NCBI GenBank assembly: GCA_963782185.1
Contig: CAWAJB010000013.1
Coordinates: 124,001 to 188,000, forward strand
Source of the DNA: RYN-230 sp963782185
Lineage (GTDB): Bacteria; Actinomycetota; Actinomycetes; Streptosporangiales; Streptosporangiaceae
DNA length: 64,000 nucleotides
Direction of reading: 5' to 3'
This document shows, in pieces, positions 1 through 8,528 of this stretch. The notes under the pieces were generated by a model. The model saw only the letters and a list, made by a program, of their open reading frames with translations. It was not told the DNA's origin and did no database searches. Position 1 is the first letter of the stretch. Each line of letters begins with the position of its first letter. The position numbers were made by a program, and so were the translations under genes.

Positions 1-2
1 TG

Positions 3-581
3 GCCGCGCTGTGGGAGCGGCACCGTTCCGGCGTCGGGCAGGTGGTGGACGCGGCCATGGTAGACGGGGTCAGCGTGCTGGCCCAGATGGTGTGGGCGTT
101 CCGCGGCACCGGCGGCTGGAGTGATGATCGCTCGGCCAACCTGCTGGACGGGGGCGCCCCGTTCTACGACACCTACACCTGCGCCGACGGGCGCTGGATC
201 GCGGTGGGCGCGCTGGAGCCGCAGTTCTACGCGCAGTTCCTGGCCGGGCTGGGGATCGCCGGGGAGGACCTGCCGGAGCAGATGGACCGTTCCGGCTGGC
301 CCCGGCTGCGGGCCCGTTTCACCGAGGTGATCGTCAGCCGGACCCGGGACGAGTGGGCGGAGATCTTCGCGGGCACCGACGCGTGCGTCACTGCGGTGCT
401 GACGTTCGGCGAGGCGCCGCTCGCCCCGCACCTCACCGCGCGGGGGACCCTGATCAATCTGGGCGGGGTGCCCCAGGCCGCTCCGGCCCCGCGGTTCTCC
501 CGGACCCAGCCGGACACGCCGTCGGCTCCCCCGGTGCCCGGCGGCGACACCAAGGCCGTGCTGGCCGAGTGGGGCGCCTGA
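3..581 (+). CDS. CaiB/BaiF (family III) CoA transferase, C-terminal part
   Basis: The reading frame is already open at the window edge, so the N-terminal part lies outside. The visible 192 residues match the C-terminal half of CaiB/BaiF CoA transferases (alpha-methylacyl-CoA racemase-like). The segment VVDAAMVDGVSVLAQM is the usual 'V D x S M x D' helix, followed by GAPFYDTYTCADGRWIAVGA and the terminal region with DACVTAVLTFGEAP. Such enzymes move CoA between carboxylic acids or epimerise 2-methylacyl-CoAs in the cytosol. The adjacent, convergent acyl-CoA dehydrogenase fits a fatty or branched acyl-CoA catabolic locus. The substrate cannot be told from this fragment. The gene ends 24 bp before the stop codon of the dehydrogenase. 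Confidence 0.85.
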   Translation, partial: AALWERHRSGVGQVVDAAMVDGVSVLAQMVWAFRGTGGWSDDRSANLLDGGAPFYDTYTCADGRWIAVGALEPQFYAQFLAGLGIAGEDLPEQMDRSGWPRLRARFTEVIVSRTRDEWAEIFAGTDACVTAVLTFGEAPLAPHLTARGTLINLGGVPQAAPAPRFSRTQPDTPSAPPVPGGDTKAVLAEWGA

Positions 582-605
582 GCGCGGCGCCGCTGGCCGC
601 GGTCC

Positions 606-1745
606 TCACGAGGCCAGGTGGCGGCTGATGACCAGGCGCTGGATCTGGTTCGTGCCCTCGAAGATCTGCATGATCTTGGCTTCGCGCAGGTACCGCTCCA
701 CCGGGAATTGCTGGCTGTAGCCGTCGTCGCCGAGAACCTGCACGGCATCGACGGTCACCTTCATGGCGGCATCGGTGGCGACCAGCTTGGCCACGCTGGC
801 CTGCTGGCTGTACGGGCGGCCGGCGTCCCGGCGGCGGGCCGCGTCCAGGTAGGTCGCCCGGGCCGAGCCCACCGCGGCGGCCATGTCCGCGAGCAGGAAC
901 GCCAGGCCCTCGTGGTCGATGACCCGCTGGCCGAACGTGCGCCGCTGTTTCGCGTAGCCGGTCGCGTAGTCCAGCGCGGCCTGGGCCAGCCCGGTCGCCA
1001 CGGCCGCGATCCCCAGCCGCCCGGAGTCCAGCGCGCTGAACGCGATACGCAGCCCCTGCCCCTCGGCGCCGATCAGCCGGTCCGCGGGCAGCCGCACGCC
1101 GTCGTAGTGCGCGCTGGTGGTCGGCACCGCCCGCAGCCCCATCTTCCGCTCCGGCGCGCCGAACGACAGTCCGGCCACGCCGGCCGGCACCAGGAAGCAG
1201 GACACCCCCTGGCTGCCGGGAGCGGTGCGGGCGAACAGCGTGTACGAGTCGGCGTTGCCGCCGCCGGTGATCCACGCCTTGGTGCCGGTGATCACGTAGC
1301 CGCCTGCGTCCGGGACCGCCTGGCAGACCAGCGCGGCCGCGTCCGAGCCCGCCTGAGGCTCGGACAGGCTGTACGCCCCGAGCATCCCCCCGCCGAGCAG
1401 ATCGGGCAGCCACCGCTCCTGCTGCCCCGGGGTGCCGAACCTGGCCAGCGGGAAAGACGACAGGCCGTGCACGCTGACCATGACCGCGACCGCGGCCCAC
1501 CGCATCGCCAGCTCCTCCAGGACCTGCAGGTACACCTCGTACGGCTGCCCGCCGCCGCCCAGCGATTCCGGATACGGCAGGCCCAGCAGCCCGGCCGCAC
1601 CAAGGTTCTTGAAGACCTCAGCGGGGAAAGTCTCGCTGGCCTCCGCCTCCGCCACGCGGGGCGCGAGCTCCCGGTCGGCCAGCTGCCGGGCCTGATCCAG
1701 CAGATCAGCAGCCTCACGGCTGGGCAGCATCCGGTCCACGGTCAT
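606..1745 (-). CDS. acyl-CoA dehydrogenase
   Basis: A complete 379-residue protein, the normal length for the FAD-dependent acyl-CoA dehydrogenase family, which oxidises acyl-CoA to 2-enoyl-CoA and passes electrons to ETF. Visible landmarks are the all-alpha N-terminal domain (about 1-115), the middle beta domain with YSLSEPQAGSD (flavin/substrate loop) and ITGTKAWITGG, and the C-terminal helical domain with RRTFGQ. Glu363 in IFEGTNQIQ sits at the place of the catalytic base of short-chain enzymes. The start is ATG, with AGGAG six bases upstream. A thiolase remnant lies 147 bp upstream on the same strand, suggesting a former beta-oxidation operon. The substrate chain length is not visible. 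Confidence 0.95.
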   Translation of the reverse strand: MTVDRMLPSREAADLLDQARQLADRELAPRVAEAEASETFPAEVFKNLGAAGLLGLPYPESLGGGGQPYEVYLQVLEELAMRWAAVAVMVSVHGLSSFPLARFGTPGQQERWLPDLLGGGMLGAYSLSEPQAGSDAAALVCQAVPDAGGYVITGTKAWITGGGNADSYTLFARTAPGSQGVSCFLVPAGVAGLSFGAPERKMGLRAVPTTSAHYDGVRLPADRLIGAEGQGLRIAFSALDSGRLGIAAVATGLAQAALDYATGYAKQRRTFGQRVIDHEGLAFLLADMAAAVGSARATYLDAARRRDAGRPYSQQASVAKLVATDAAMKVTVDAVQVLGDDGYSQQFPVERYLREAKIMQIFEGTNQIQRLVISRHLAS

Positions 1746-1892
1746 GACTGGCTCCTGGTGACCCGGGGTCGCGAAGGCGTGCGGGCGGCGGCGATTTCAC
1801 CATGCCCGCCACGGTTCCAGCCAACCACGGCTCCGGCCAACGACGGTTCCGGCCAGCCACGGGAGGCGGCCTGGATCAGCCCGGACGGGCGC

Positions 1893-2627
1893 TCATCGGG
1901 TGCGGGTGACGAGGTTGCCGGAGCCGGAAGGCCGGACGTGAACCCGCTCGCCGATGGGCTGCGCCGCCAGGCTGAGCAGGTCGGCCCGGGCGGGGTCGCG
2001 ATCGTCCCCGCGGGCCACGAAGCGGCGCCCGTCGGCGTCGAGCCGGCCGATGACGATTCCGGTCCGGGCACCGTCCCGGCTGTGCTTCACGGTGTAGGTC
2101 TCGATGGTCGCCCACCCGTCAGGATGCTGTGCTTGACCGGGCGCGGGCCAGCTGTCGATCTCGGCCTGGAGCCCGGCGCTGTGATCCGGTGTCCAGGCGA
2201 CCGGGGTGGTGCAGTACACGCCCGCCGAGTACTTGCTGAGCACGCCGCCGTTGGCACCGACGAAGCCGTACGTGCCGGGCGAGCGGCGGGCCCGCCGCAC
2301 GGTCTCGGCGATCGCGTGCATGGAGTAGTTGTTGCCCGGGCCGCCGAAGAACGGCAGGCCCCCGGTCAGGGTGAGCCCGCGCGGATCGTCGGGCGCCAGG
2401 TCCAGCCCGTCGCAGATGTTGAACACGGGGGCGGGGAAGCAGCTGTACAGGTCGATGGTGGCCAGGTGGGCCACGCCGGTGCCCGCCATCTCCAGCGCCT
2501 GCCGGGCGGCCAGGACGGCGGCCGGGCTGGCGGAGAGGTCCGCCCGGTCCAGCAGGTCCCGTTCCCGGAGGTCGGCGTGGCCATGCAGGAAGACCTCGGA
2601 TCCGGCGGGCACGCCGAGGCGGCGGCA
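1893..2627 (-). pseudogene. 5'-truncated thiolase-like acetyl-CoA acetyltransferase
   Basis: The translated segment from GVPAGSEVFLHGHADL to the stop matches the C-terminal half of the large (about 490 residue) actinobacterial thiolase-like acetyltransferases. It carries IDLYSCFPAPVFNICDGL, GLPFFGGPGNNYSMHAIAE and GANGGVLSKYSAGVY, then the small C-terminal OB-like domain (TGIVIGRLDADGRRF). Homology stops abruptly near 2627. The reading frame stays open upstream, but that part is low-complexity Arg/Gly sequence with no thiolase features, and the N-terminal catalytic-Cys half is absent. I read this as a deletion remnant rather than a short functional gene. It faces the acyl-CoA dehydrogenase downstream and probably once shared its operon. 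Confidence 0.75.
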
Positions 2628-2834
2628 TCGGGACGTCCTTCTGGTGGATGGGCCGCCGGACCCGGGCCGAGGAAGTTTCTGACGTGATACCCCTCCCCTG
2701 AACTGCGCGCGCGCCGCGCGGCCCCGCCTCCGGCAAGATTCACGCCGCCGGCGGGAAGATTCGGCAGGCGAACCGGTTGTACGTAGCGGAGGAAGCTCCG
2801 GGTATGCCGTGACCGAGCCGAGCAGGGGGTGAGA

Positions 2835-3773
2835 ATGGAAGCGGCGATCGTCCTGGCCCTCGCGGCCAGCTTCTGCATCGCGACCTCCTCGGTTTGCCAG
2901 CGTCTCGGCGCGCGGAATTCCGGCTCCTCGGGCTTCGACATCTACCTGCTGTTCCGGCTGGTCCGCCAGCCAGTCTGGCTGCTCGGCCTGGTCAGCATGA
3001 TCCTCGGCTTCATCCTCCAGATCAGCGCCCTGCACTTCGGTGCGCTGGCCCTGGTGCAGCCCATCCTGGCGCTGGAGCTGATCTTCGTGTTCGGCTACAT
3101 GGCCGTGATCGGCTCACGCGGGGTGAAACGGCGCGACTGGCTGGCCGCGATCGCGATGTGCGCGGGGCTCGGCCTGTTCCTGCTCGAGGCGTCCCCGTCA
3201 GGTGGCCGGCTGCACGCACCCGGCACCTTGTGGTGGCTGGCCGGGATGGCATCCCTCGGCGTGGTCCTCGTGGCCCTGGCCATGGCCTTCGGGCTGGGGC
3301 GCCTTCCTGGCGCCGCGCCGTCCCGCCGCGCCGCGGTGCTCGGTGCGGCGACCGGTATCGCCTGGGGCTTCGTCGCGGCCGTGATCAAGGAGCTCAGCTC
3401 CCACCTGGGCGATGGCCTCGGGGCCATCGTGTCCAACTGGTCGCTCTATGTCCTCGTCGTGGCGGGGGCGGCGACCCTGCTGCTGGCTTCGCATGCGCTC
3501 GCGGCGGGCCCGCTCGCCGCGTCCCAGCCCGGGTTCACCATCCTGGACCCGCTGTCGGCCAGCCTGCTCGGGCTGTTCCTGTTCGGGGAGCACATCCAGA
3601 CCGGGGTGCTGGACCTGGCCGGCGAGGCCCTGGCCCTGGCCCTGATCGTGGGCGGCGTCTCCGCACTCAGCCACAGCCACCTAATCGTTGGCGAGGACGA
3701 TCTCCCCCCGTCCGCGCCGCCGACTTCGCGACGAGCCGCTGACCGCGCCCGCAAAACCGTGCTGATGGACTAG
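2835..3773 (+). CDS. DMT-superfamily (EamA/NIPA-like) membrane transporter
   Basis: A 312-residue integral membrane protein with about nine to ten hydrophobic helices from the first residues (IVLALAASFCIATSSVCQR) to ALALALIVGGVSALS. The two halves look alike (ALVQPILALELIFVFGY in the first, GPLAASQPGFTILDPLSAS in the second), as expected for the duplicated drug/metabolite transporter fold. The ATG at 2835 follows the purine-rich run GGGGGTGAG. A GTG two codons earlier, at 2829, is also possible. The C-terminal tail is hydrophilic and basic. The substrate is unknown. The promoter lies in the 200 bp between this gene and the divergent thiolase remnant. Confidence 0.85.
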   Translation: MEAAIVLALAASFCIATSSVCQRLGARNSGSSGFDIYLLFRLVRQPVWLLGLVSMILGFILQISALHFGALALVQPILALELIFVFGYMAVIGSRGVKRRDWLAAIAMCAGLGLFLLEASPSGGRLHAPGTLWWLAGMASLGVVLVALAMAFGLGRLPGAAPSRRAAVLGAATGIAWGFVAAVIKELSSHLGDGLGAIVSNWSLYVLVVAGAATLLLASHALAAGPLAASQPGFTILDPLSASLLGLFLFGEHIQTGVLDLAGEALALALIVGGVSALSHSHLIVGEDDLPPSAPPTSRRAADRARKTVLMD

Positions 3774-3893
3774 CCAGGCCGGGTCAGGGGGCCTACCTCG
3801 CCGCCGAGCGGGACCTGGGCCCCATCGCGGCCGGCGAAGCCCGCGCCCGGCAACCAGGCCTCGCCTCGTGGCCACCTGCCGACCTGGTAGCGC
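3774..3893. other. intergenic between convergent genes
   Basis: Short GC-rich spacer between the convergent DMT transporter and the small ribbon-helix-like protein. I see no clear hairpin or small gene here. Confidence 0.4.
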
Positions 3894-4193
3894 TCAGAAC
3901 TCGGTCTTGAGCCGTTCGATCTCCCGGGCCCGCTCGCGCAGCTGTGCATAGGCCGGCCGTTCACGGATGCGGGCCAGGGCCCAGCGCATCGCCTCGGCAC
4001 GGCTGGAGGCGATGCCCGCGGTAATCAGCGCATCGAGAGTTTCCAGGTCCACCCGGCCGAGCCGGGCCATCACCGGAGTCAGCTCGCCGCGTTCGGTCGC
4101 GCGGGCTACCAGCGAGTCCAGGCGCCGACCGCCAAGCACCATCCGGGGGCCATCGCCAGTGTCGCTGCTGGTCAGGACCTCCATCCGCCACAT
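3894..4193 (-). CDS. small RHH-like hypothetical protein, N-terminus uncertain
   Basis: From the ATG at 4193 it encodes 99 residues. The C-terminal half (DALITAGIASSRAEAMRWAL, then ARIRERPAYAQLRERAREIE) resembles actinobacterial small proteins with a ribbon-helix-helix-like core and a charged helical tail, often annotated as hypothetical or antitoxin-like. The frame remains open upstream to a TGA at 4299-4301. The extra stretch reads as plausible protein (QALHAFEEAHDEAFKQFRKD) but has no ATG or GTG. The natural start may therefore have been lost through a small frameshift near 4290, or a CTG may be used. The function is not established. Confidence 0.55.
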   Translation of the reverse strand: MWRMEVLTSSDTGDGPRMVLGGRRLDSLVARATERGELTPVMARLGRVDLETLDALITAGIASSRAEAMRWALARIRERPAYAQLRERAREIERLKTEF

Positions 4194-4407
4194 GTTCGGA
4201 AGCCTGGCCGACAGATCCTTCCGGAACTGCTTGAACGCCTCGTCATGCGCTTCCTCGAAGGCGTGAAGTGCCTGCTCCTGGCCCTTCTGCCCGTCGTTTC
4301 ATCGCCGCCAGCTCGCCTCAAGCAGGTCATGGCTCGGCCGCCGTCGTTGCCCGGCGGCAGTGGAGCTCGGCATGGCCGCCAGCCGGAACGGTGAACGCGG
4401 CGGCCGG

Positions 4408-4490
4408 ACGTGCCGGGCCGCACCTTCCCGGCCAGGCGGGCGCGGTGTCGGAACGTGCCGGGCCGCGCCCTCCCGGCCAGGCGGGCGCGG
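4408..4490. repeat. two 38-bp direct repeats upstream of the amidohydrolase
   Basis: Copies at 4408-4445 and 4453-4490 (begin ACGTGCCGGGCCG, end CAGGCGGGCGCGG) differ at two positions and sit 45 bp apart. The second copy ends 4 bp before the proposed -10 box of the amidohydrolase gene, so the pair could carry regulator sites or be a neutral duplication. Confidence 0.75.
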
Positions 4491-4494
4491 CGCG

Positions 4495-4507
4495 TAGGGT
4501 CACGGGG
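4495..4507 (+). promoter_or_regulatory. -10 box TAGGGT, leaderless start of the amidohydrolase
   Basis: TAGGGT at 4495-4500 is followed by six bases and the GTG at 4507. There is no Shine-Dalgarno sequence. The same geometry recurs at fumC, capA, the FAD oxidase, HxlR and ASCH genes in this window. Confidence 0.5.
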
Positions 4508-6201
4508 TGGACCTGGTCATTGAGGATGCGTTCATCGTCACGATGGGCCCGGGCGGCGGCACGGCCGGGGCCATGCTGGCCCGGGACGGCCGGATCGCCG
4601 TGGTCGGCGACCCCGCGCAGGTGCGGGCGGCCGCGCCCCCGGGCGCGGCGGTGGCCCGGCTGGGCGGGGCCACCGTGATCCCCGGGCTGATCGACGCGCA
4701 CTGCCACGTCGCCGACGTGGGCTACCTGGCCGCGGGCGCCGACTGCAGCCAGCCGGCCGCGCCCGACATCCCGGCGATCCAGGCCCGGCTGCGCGAGGCG
4801 GGCGTCCGCACCCCGGACGGTTCGTGGGTGACCGGGAGCGGATACGTGGAGTACCAGCTGCGTGAGGGCCGGCATCCCACCCGGGACGACCTGGATCAGG
4901 CCGTGCCGGACCGCCCGGCCGTGCTGTACCACACGTCGCTGCACGCCTGCGTGCTCAACAGCGCGGCGCTCCGCGCGGCCGGGTTCGCGGACGGGCAGCC
5001 GGATCCCCCGGGCGGCGCGTTCGGCCGCGACCGTGACGGCCGCCTCGACGGGGTGGTGTTCGAGGGCCCCATGTTCGCGCTGTTCGAGCGCAACCTGCGG
5101 GACGACATCTCCCGGATGGGCGCTGCCGGGCGGGCCCGCCTCATGGAGCGGGCCGGCCAGCACCTTGCGGCGCTGGGCATCACCGCCGCCTGCGACGCGG
5201 ACCTGCGCCGTGACACCTTCGCCGCGTTCGCCGCGGCGGACCAGGCCGGCGCGCTCCACCAGCGGATCTACGGCCTGGTCGTGCACGACCAGGTGGACTG
5301 GCTGCTCGGCGAGGGTCTGCAGGGCCGCCACTCCGGCCGGCTCGCCACCGAGGCCGTGAAAATCTGGGCCGACGGCGGCATGAGCAGCCGCACCGCAGCC
5401 ATCCACGGCACCTACCCGGTCCCGCCGCACGGGTCGGGCATCCTGTTCTTCACCCGCGATGAGCTGACCTCCATGGTCCGCGAGTTCGACACGCGCGGGT
5501 TCCAGGTCGCCGTGCACGCCCAGGGGGACCGGGCCATCGAGACCGTGCTGGACGCCTACGCCACGGTCCTAGCCAGCACGGGCCCGGCCAGCACGGGCCC
5601 GGCCAGCACGGGCCCGGCCAGCACGGGGCGGCCCGCCTCCCCCGGCGCATCAGGCCCGGGCCGGAACCCGCGGCGGCACCGGATCGAGCACGCCGGGGCC
5701 ATGTACCCGGAGCTCACGGCCCGGGCCGCGGAACTCGGCATCGTGATCGTGAGCCAGCCGGGGTTCCTGTCCGCCCTGGGCGACGGGTTCGCGGCGGCGT
5801 TCCCCGGGCGAGCTGGCCAGCTCTACGCGTTCGGGTCCTGGCGGCGGGCGGGCCTCACCGTCGCCGGATCCTCCGACGCCCCGGTGATCAGCGCCGCTCC
5901 CCTGCTCGGCATCCGCGATGCCGTGACCCGCCGCACGGCCGGCGGGCAGGTGCTCGGCCCCGGTGAGCGGCTCACCGCCCGGGACGCACTCGCCCTCTAC
6001 ACCACGCAGGCCGCCGCCGTGATGCACCGGGAGGACGAGATCGGCTCCCTCGAGCCGGGCAAGCTCGCCGACTTCGTGGTGCTGGCGGACAACCCGCTCG
6101 AGGCCGGCCCGGAGCAGATCACAGACATCCGGGTGCTGGCCACCGTCGTGGACGGAACCCCCACGTACCAGTCCGGCGACGTCCTGATTCCGTGCGACTG
6201 A
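4507..6201 (+). CDS. YtcJ-type metal-dependent amidohydrolase
   Basis: A complete 564-residue member of the amidohydrolase superfamily, YtcJ/ExeR branch (amidohydrolase_3). Visible features are the N-terminal beta-sandwich, then VIPGLIDAHCHVADVGYL with the His-x-His metal ligands. WADGGMSSR, FQVAVHAQGDRAIETVLDAY, RHRIEHAG and SSDAPV supply further metal or catalytic residues of the TIM barrel. The C-terminal motif EIGSLEPGKLADFVVLADNP closes the sandwich domain. Such enzymes hydrolyse amide, carbamate or related C-N bonds in the cytosol; the substrate is unknown. An insertion of four AS-TGP-type units (about residues 356-376) comes from a 15-bp tandem repeat and should form a flexible loop. 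The GTG start is supported by the promoter spacing. Confidence 0.9.
   Translation: MDLVIEDAFIVTMGPGGGTAGAMLARDGRIAVVGDPAQVRAAAPPGAAVARLGGATVIPGLIDAHCHVADVGYLAAGADCSQPAAPDIPAIQARLREAGVRTPDGSWVTGSGYVEYQLREGRHPTRDDLDQAVPDRPAVLYHTSLHACVLNSAALRAAGFADGQPDPPGGAFGRDRDGRLDGVVFEGPMFALFERNLRDDISRMGAAGRARLMERAGQHLAALGITAACDADLRRDTFAAFAAADQAGALHQRIYGLVVHDQVDWLLGEGLQGRHSGRLATEAVKIWADGGMSSRTAAIHGTYPVPPHGSGILFFTRDELTSMVREFDTRGFQVAVHAQGDRAIETVLDAYATVLASTGPASTGPASTGPASTGRPASPGASGPGRNPRRHRIEHAGAMYPELTARAAELGIVIVSQPGFLSALGDGFAAAFPGRAGQLYAFGSWRRAGLTVAGSSDAPVISAAPLLGIRDAVTRRTAGGQVLGPGERLTARDALALYTTQAAAVMHREDEIGSLEPGKLADFVVLADNPLEAGPEQITDIRVLATVVDGTPTYQSGDVLIPCD
5572..5631 (+). repeat. four 15-bp in-frame tandem repeats inside the amidohydrolase
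   Basis: Unit GCCAGCACGGGCCCG is repeated exactly three times, then a fourth, diverged copy follows. Each unit encodes Ala-Ser-Thr-Gly-Pro, giving a Pro/Gly/Ser-rich insertion between two conserved barrel segments. Confidence 0.9.
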
Positions 6202-6450
6202 CCGTTCCGCGAACAGACCGTTGCGGGGACGTAAGGGTTTCAGGTGCCCGGCCAGCGAAGCGAACGCCAGGACGCCGGGGACCGCCAGTGCCGGGGCGGG
6301 GTCGTCACCGGGCAGGCTTGAAGTAGGCGGATGAGGTGGCCTGCCACCGCCGCGCGACGGCGATGAGGCCGAACAGCCAGCTTGCAGCTCTGCCTGCGGA
6401 CCTAGAGGCGTCCGGAACCGCCAGCCACGATGGTGTTCCTTCACCGGGCT

Positions 6451-8046
6451 CTAGGATTTCCCGGCCGCGCCAGGTGCTCCGGCCGCGCCAGGTGCTCCGG
6501 CCGCGCCAGGTGCTCCGGCCGCGCCAGGTGCTCCGGCCGCGCCAGGTGCTCCGGCCGCGCCAGGTGCTCCGGCCGCGCCGGGTGCTCCGGGTTCGCCGGC
6601 GGTGCCGCCGCGGGTCAGGGCGACCGGGTCGACCACCCGGTCGAAGAGTTCCCCGCTGACCCCGTTGGCCAGTGCCGCCTGCCTGAGGGTCAGGTCGTGG
6701 TCGATGGCGTAGTGCGCGATAACCGAGGCCTGGTCGTAGCCGATCACCGGGGAGAGGGCCGTCACCATCATCACCGAGCGCTCGATGTTCGCGGTGAGCG
6801 TGGCCTCGTTGAGCTGGGTGCCCTCGATCATGAACTGCCGCAGGTGGTCGCACATGTCGGCCATGATCAGCGCGGAGTGCAGGTAGTTGTCGATGATGAT
6901 GGGGCGGAACGCGTTCAGCTCGAAGTTGCCCTCGGCGCCGCCCATGGTCACGGCCACGTCGGACGCCATGACCTGGATGGCGACCATCAGCATCGCCTCG
7001 GCCTGGGTCGGGTTGACCTTGCCCGGCATGATCGACGAGCCCGGCTCGTTAGCGGGCAGGATCAGCTCACCCAGGCCGGCCCGCGGGCCCGATCCCAGCC
7101 AGCGCAGGTCATTGGCGATCTTGAACAGGGTGACGGCCGCGGCCTTGAGGCCGCCGTGCGCGCGGACCATCCGGTCCAGGGTGGCCTGCGCCGTGAACTT
7201 GTTGGCCGCGGTCACGTAGGGGGCGCCGGTCATCGCGGCGATCTCGGCGGCGACCTCCTCGCCGAAACCTTCCGGCGCGTTCAGGCCGGTGCCGACGGCA
7301 GTCCCGCCCATGGCCAGCTCCAGCAGGCCGTGGGTGACATGCTCGACCTCAACGATCGTGTCGTCGAGCGCGCCAGCGTACCCGGACCACTCCTGGCCGA
7401 CGGTCAGCGGCGTCGCGTCCTCGAGGTGCGTCCGGCCGATCTTGACGACGCCGGCCCACTTCTCCGCGTTGGCGGCGATCGCGTCCCGCAGCCGCCGCAG
7501 CGCGGGGATCGTCCGCCCGGTGGCCATCGTGTACGCGGCGATGTGCATCGCGGTCGGGAACGTGTCGTTGCTCGACTGGGCCATGTTGACGTGGTCGTTG
7601 GGGTGCACCGGCTGCTGCGAGCCGAGCGTGCCGCCGGCCAGCTGGATGCAGCGGTTGGCGATAACCTCGTTCACGTTCATGTTGGAGTGGGTGCCCGAGC
7701 CGGTCTGGAACACGTGCAGCGGGAACTCGCTGTCCAGGTCCCCGCGGATGATCTCGTCGCAGACCCGCTGGATGAGCTGGCCCATCCAGTCCGGCAGCCG
7801 GCCCGACCGGGTGTTCACCAGGGCCGCGGCCTTCTTGACGTAGCCGTAAGCGTGATAGACCTCGGCCGGCATCTTGTCGTGGCCGACACTGAAGTGCTCC
7901 AGGCTCCGCTGGGTCTGGGCGCCCCAGTACCGGTCCGCCGGCACCTCGACCCGGCCCAGGCTGTCGAACTCGGCCCGCGTTCCCGTCGCGCTGAGCCCGA
8001 TGGGCAGATCCAGGATCCGCGGGGCCGCGTCACCATGCTCAGGCAT
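6451..8046 (-). CDS. fumC: class II fumarate hydratase with collagen-like C-terminal tail
   Basis: Cytosolic TCA-cycle enzyme interconverting fumarate and L-malate. Residues 1 to about 480 are a canonical class II fumarase: RYWGAQTQRSLEHF, TGSGTHSNMN, HPNDHVNMAQSSND, the catalytic-His region GRTHLEDATPLTVGQ (His208), and the flexible signature loop GSSIMPGKVNP (336-346). The protein is 531 residues, about 60 more than usual. The excess is a tail from about residue 484 made of Gly-X-Y repeats (seven near-identical AGAPGA units), encoded by an 18-bp tandem repeat, ending in GKS. A TAGGCT -10 box sits six bases before the ATG, with no Shine-Dalgarno. The core should be active; the role of the tail is unknown. 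Confidence 0.97.
   Translation of the reverse strand: MPEHGDAAPRILDLPIGLSATGTRAEFDSLGRVEVPADRYWGAQTQRSLEHFSVGHDKMPAEVYHAYGYVKKAAALVNTRSGRLPDWMGQLIQRVCDEIIRGDLDSEFPLHVFQTGSGTHSNMNVNEVIANRCIQLAGGTLGSQQPVHPNDHVNMAQSSNDTFPTAMHIAAYTMATGRTIPALRRLRDAIAANAEKWAGVVKIGRTHLEDATPLTVGQEWSGYAGALDDTIVEVEHVTHGLLELAMGGTAVGTGLNAPEGFGEEVAAEIAAMTGAPYVTAANKFTAQATLDRMVRAHGGLKAAAVTLFKIANDLRWLGSGPRAGLGELILPANEPGSSIMPGKVNPTQAEAMLMVAIQVMASDVAVTMGGAEGNFELNAFRPIIIDNYLHSALIMADMCDHLRQFMIEGTQLNEATLTANIERSVMMVTALSPVIGYDQASVIAHYAIDHDLTLRQAALANGVSGELFDRVVDPVALTRGGTAGEPGAPGAAGAPGAAGAPGAAGAPGAAGAPGAAGAPGAAGAPGAAGKS
6463..6588. repeat. seven 18-bp tandem repeats encoding a Gly-Ala-Pro tail
   Basis: Seven consecutive copies of GGCCGCGCCAGGTGCTCC, the last with one change, lie just inside the stop codon of fumC. 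Read on the minus strand each encodes Gly-Ala-Pro-Gly-Ala-Ala, a collagen-type Gly-X-Y pattern. Copy number is likely unstable. Confidence 0.95.
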
Positions 8047-8058
8047 GCCCCCAGCCTA
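8047..8058 (-). promoter_or_regulatory. -10 box TAGGCT, leaderless fumC
   Basis: On the minus strand TAGGCT (8058-8053) is followed by six bases and the ATG of fumC at 8046. No ribosome binding site is present, so the transcript probably starts at or next to the start codon. Confidence 0.5.
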
Positions 8059-8253
8059 GCGGCGGGGGCCGCGCCGCCTGGGGGCCCGGCGGACCTCACG
8101 GGGCGGGCGGGCCGGGCCGATCGGCCCGGCAGGGCTGCCCCGGCGGGCCTGACGGGCCTGGCGGCTCTGGCGGGCTCGCCGGGCGTTGTCGCCGCGGGCG
8201 ACCAGGTCCCTGATCCGCTCGGCGGCCATCTTTTCCGTTATGGCTGGATGCAT
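8056..8253 (-). CDS. small Arg-rich conserved protein downstream of whiB
   Basis: 65 residues beginning MHPAITEKMAAERIRDLVAR, followed by a run of RQAR-type repeats and a basic tail. Short actinobacterial proteins with this 'AERIRDL ... RRARQ' opening are common and uncharacterised; they are basic and partly helical. It has a good ribosome binding site (GGGAGG, six bases before the ATG) and its start overlaps the end of the whiB-like gene by 16 bp, so translation is probably coupled. The C-terminal basic low-complexity part may be poorly constrained. No function is assigned. Confidence 0.6.
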   Translation of the reverse strand: MHPAITEKMAAERIRDLVARGDNARRARQSRQARQARRGSPAGPIGPARPPREVRRAPRRRGPRR

Positions 8254-8528
8254 GGTGTCCTCCCGGACTTATGAGGTGGGCGGCCGCGTGGCGCCTTCCG
8301 CGCGGTGATCGTGCCCTGCTCGAAAATCTCGCCGCCCCAGACCCCGTGCGGCTCGCGGCGGGCCAGCGCGCCTTCCAGGCAGAGCCCGCGCGCCGGGCAG
8401 GGCTGGCAGTAGGCCTTGGCCAGTTCCAGATCGGCGGGCCGCTCCGCAAACCACAGCTGCGGGTCCTCGCGCAGGCACGGCAGCAGGCCGTCCCGCACTG
8501 CCGACGGACTGGTCAGCAGGTCTTTCAT
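8238..8528 (-). CDS. WhiB-family iron-sulfur transcriptional regulator, WhiB7-like
   Basis: 96 residues with the four cluster-binding cysteines Cys18, Cys41, Cys44 and Cys50, then the G-[V/I]-W-G-G turn (GVWGGE, 62-67). After this comes a basic segment with RGRPP at 81-85, the AT-hook-like element typical of WhiB7. WhiB proteins bind a 4Fe-4S cluster and pair with the primary sigma factor; WhiB7 members control intrinsic antibiotic resistance. GGAAGGA precedes the ATG. It overlaps a small upstream gene by 4 bp and a small downstream gene by 16 bp, forming a three-gene operon. The WhiB7 assignment rests on the AT-hook alone. Confidence 0.9.
   Translation of the reverse strand: MKDLLTSPSAVRDGLLPCLREDPQLWFAERPADLELAKAYCQPCPARGLCLEGALARREPHGVWGGEIFEQGTITARKAPRGRPPHKSGRTPCIQP

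Noticed and set aside
618..2687. A 689-codon open frame on the plus strand
   Set aside because: It is the antisense of the acyl-CoA dehydrogenase and thiolase genes, rich in Gly/Arg/Pro with no family pattern; a GC-skewed third-position shadow.
6463..6588. Possible CRISPR array (regular short repeats)
   Set aside because: Repeats are contiguous 18-mers without spacers and lie in frame at the end of fumC.
6430..8274. A 614-codon open frame opposite fumC
   Set aside because: Fumarase on the minus strand is unmistakable; the opposite frame is low-complexity Arg/Gly/His and covers the tandem repeat only by chance.
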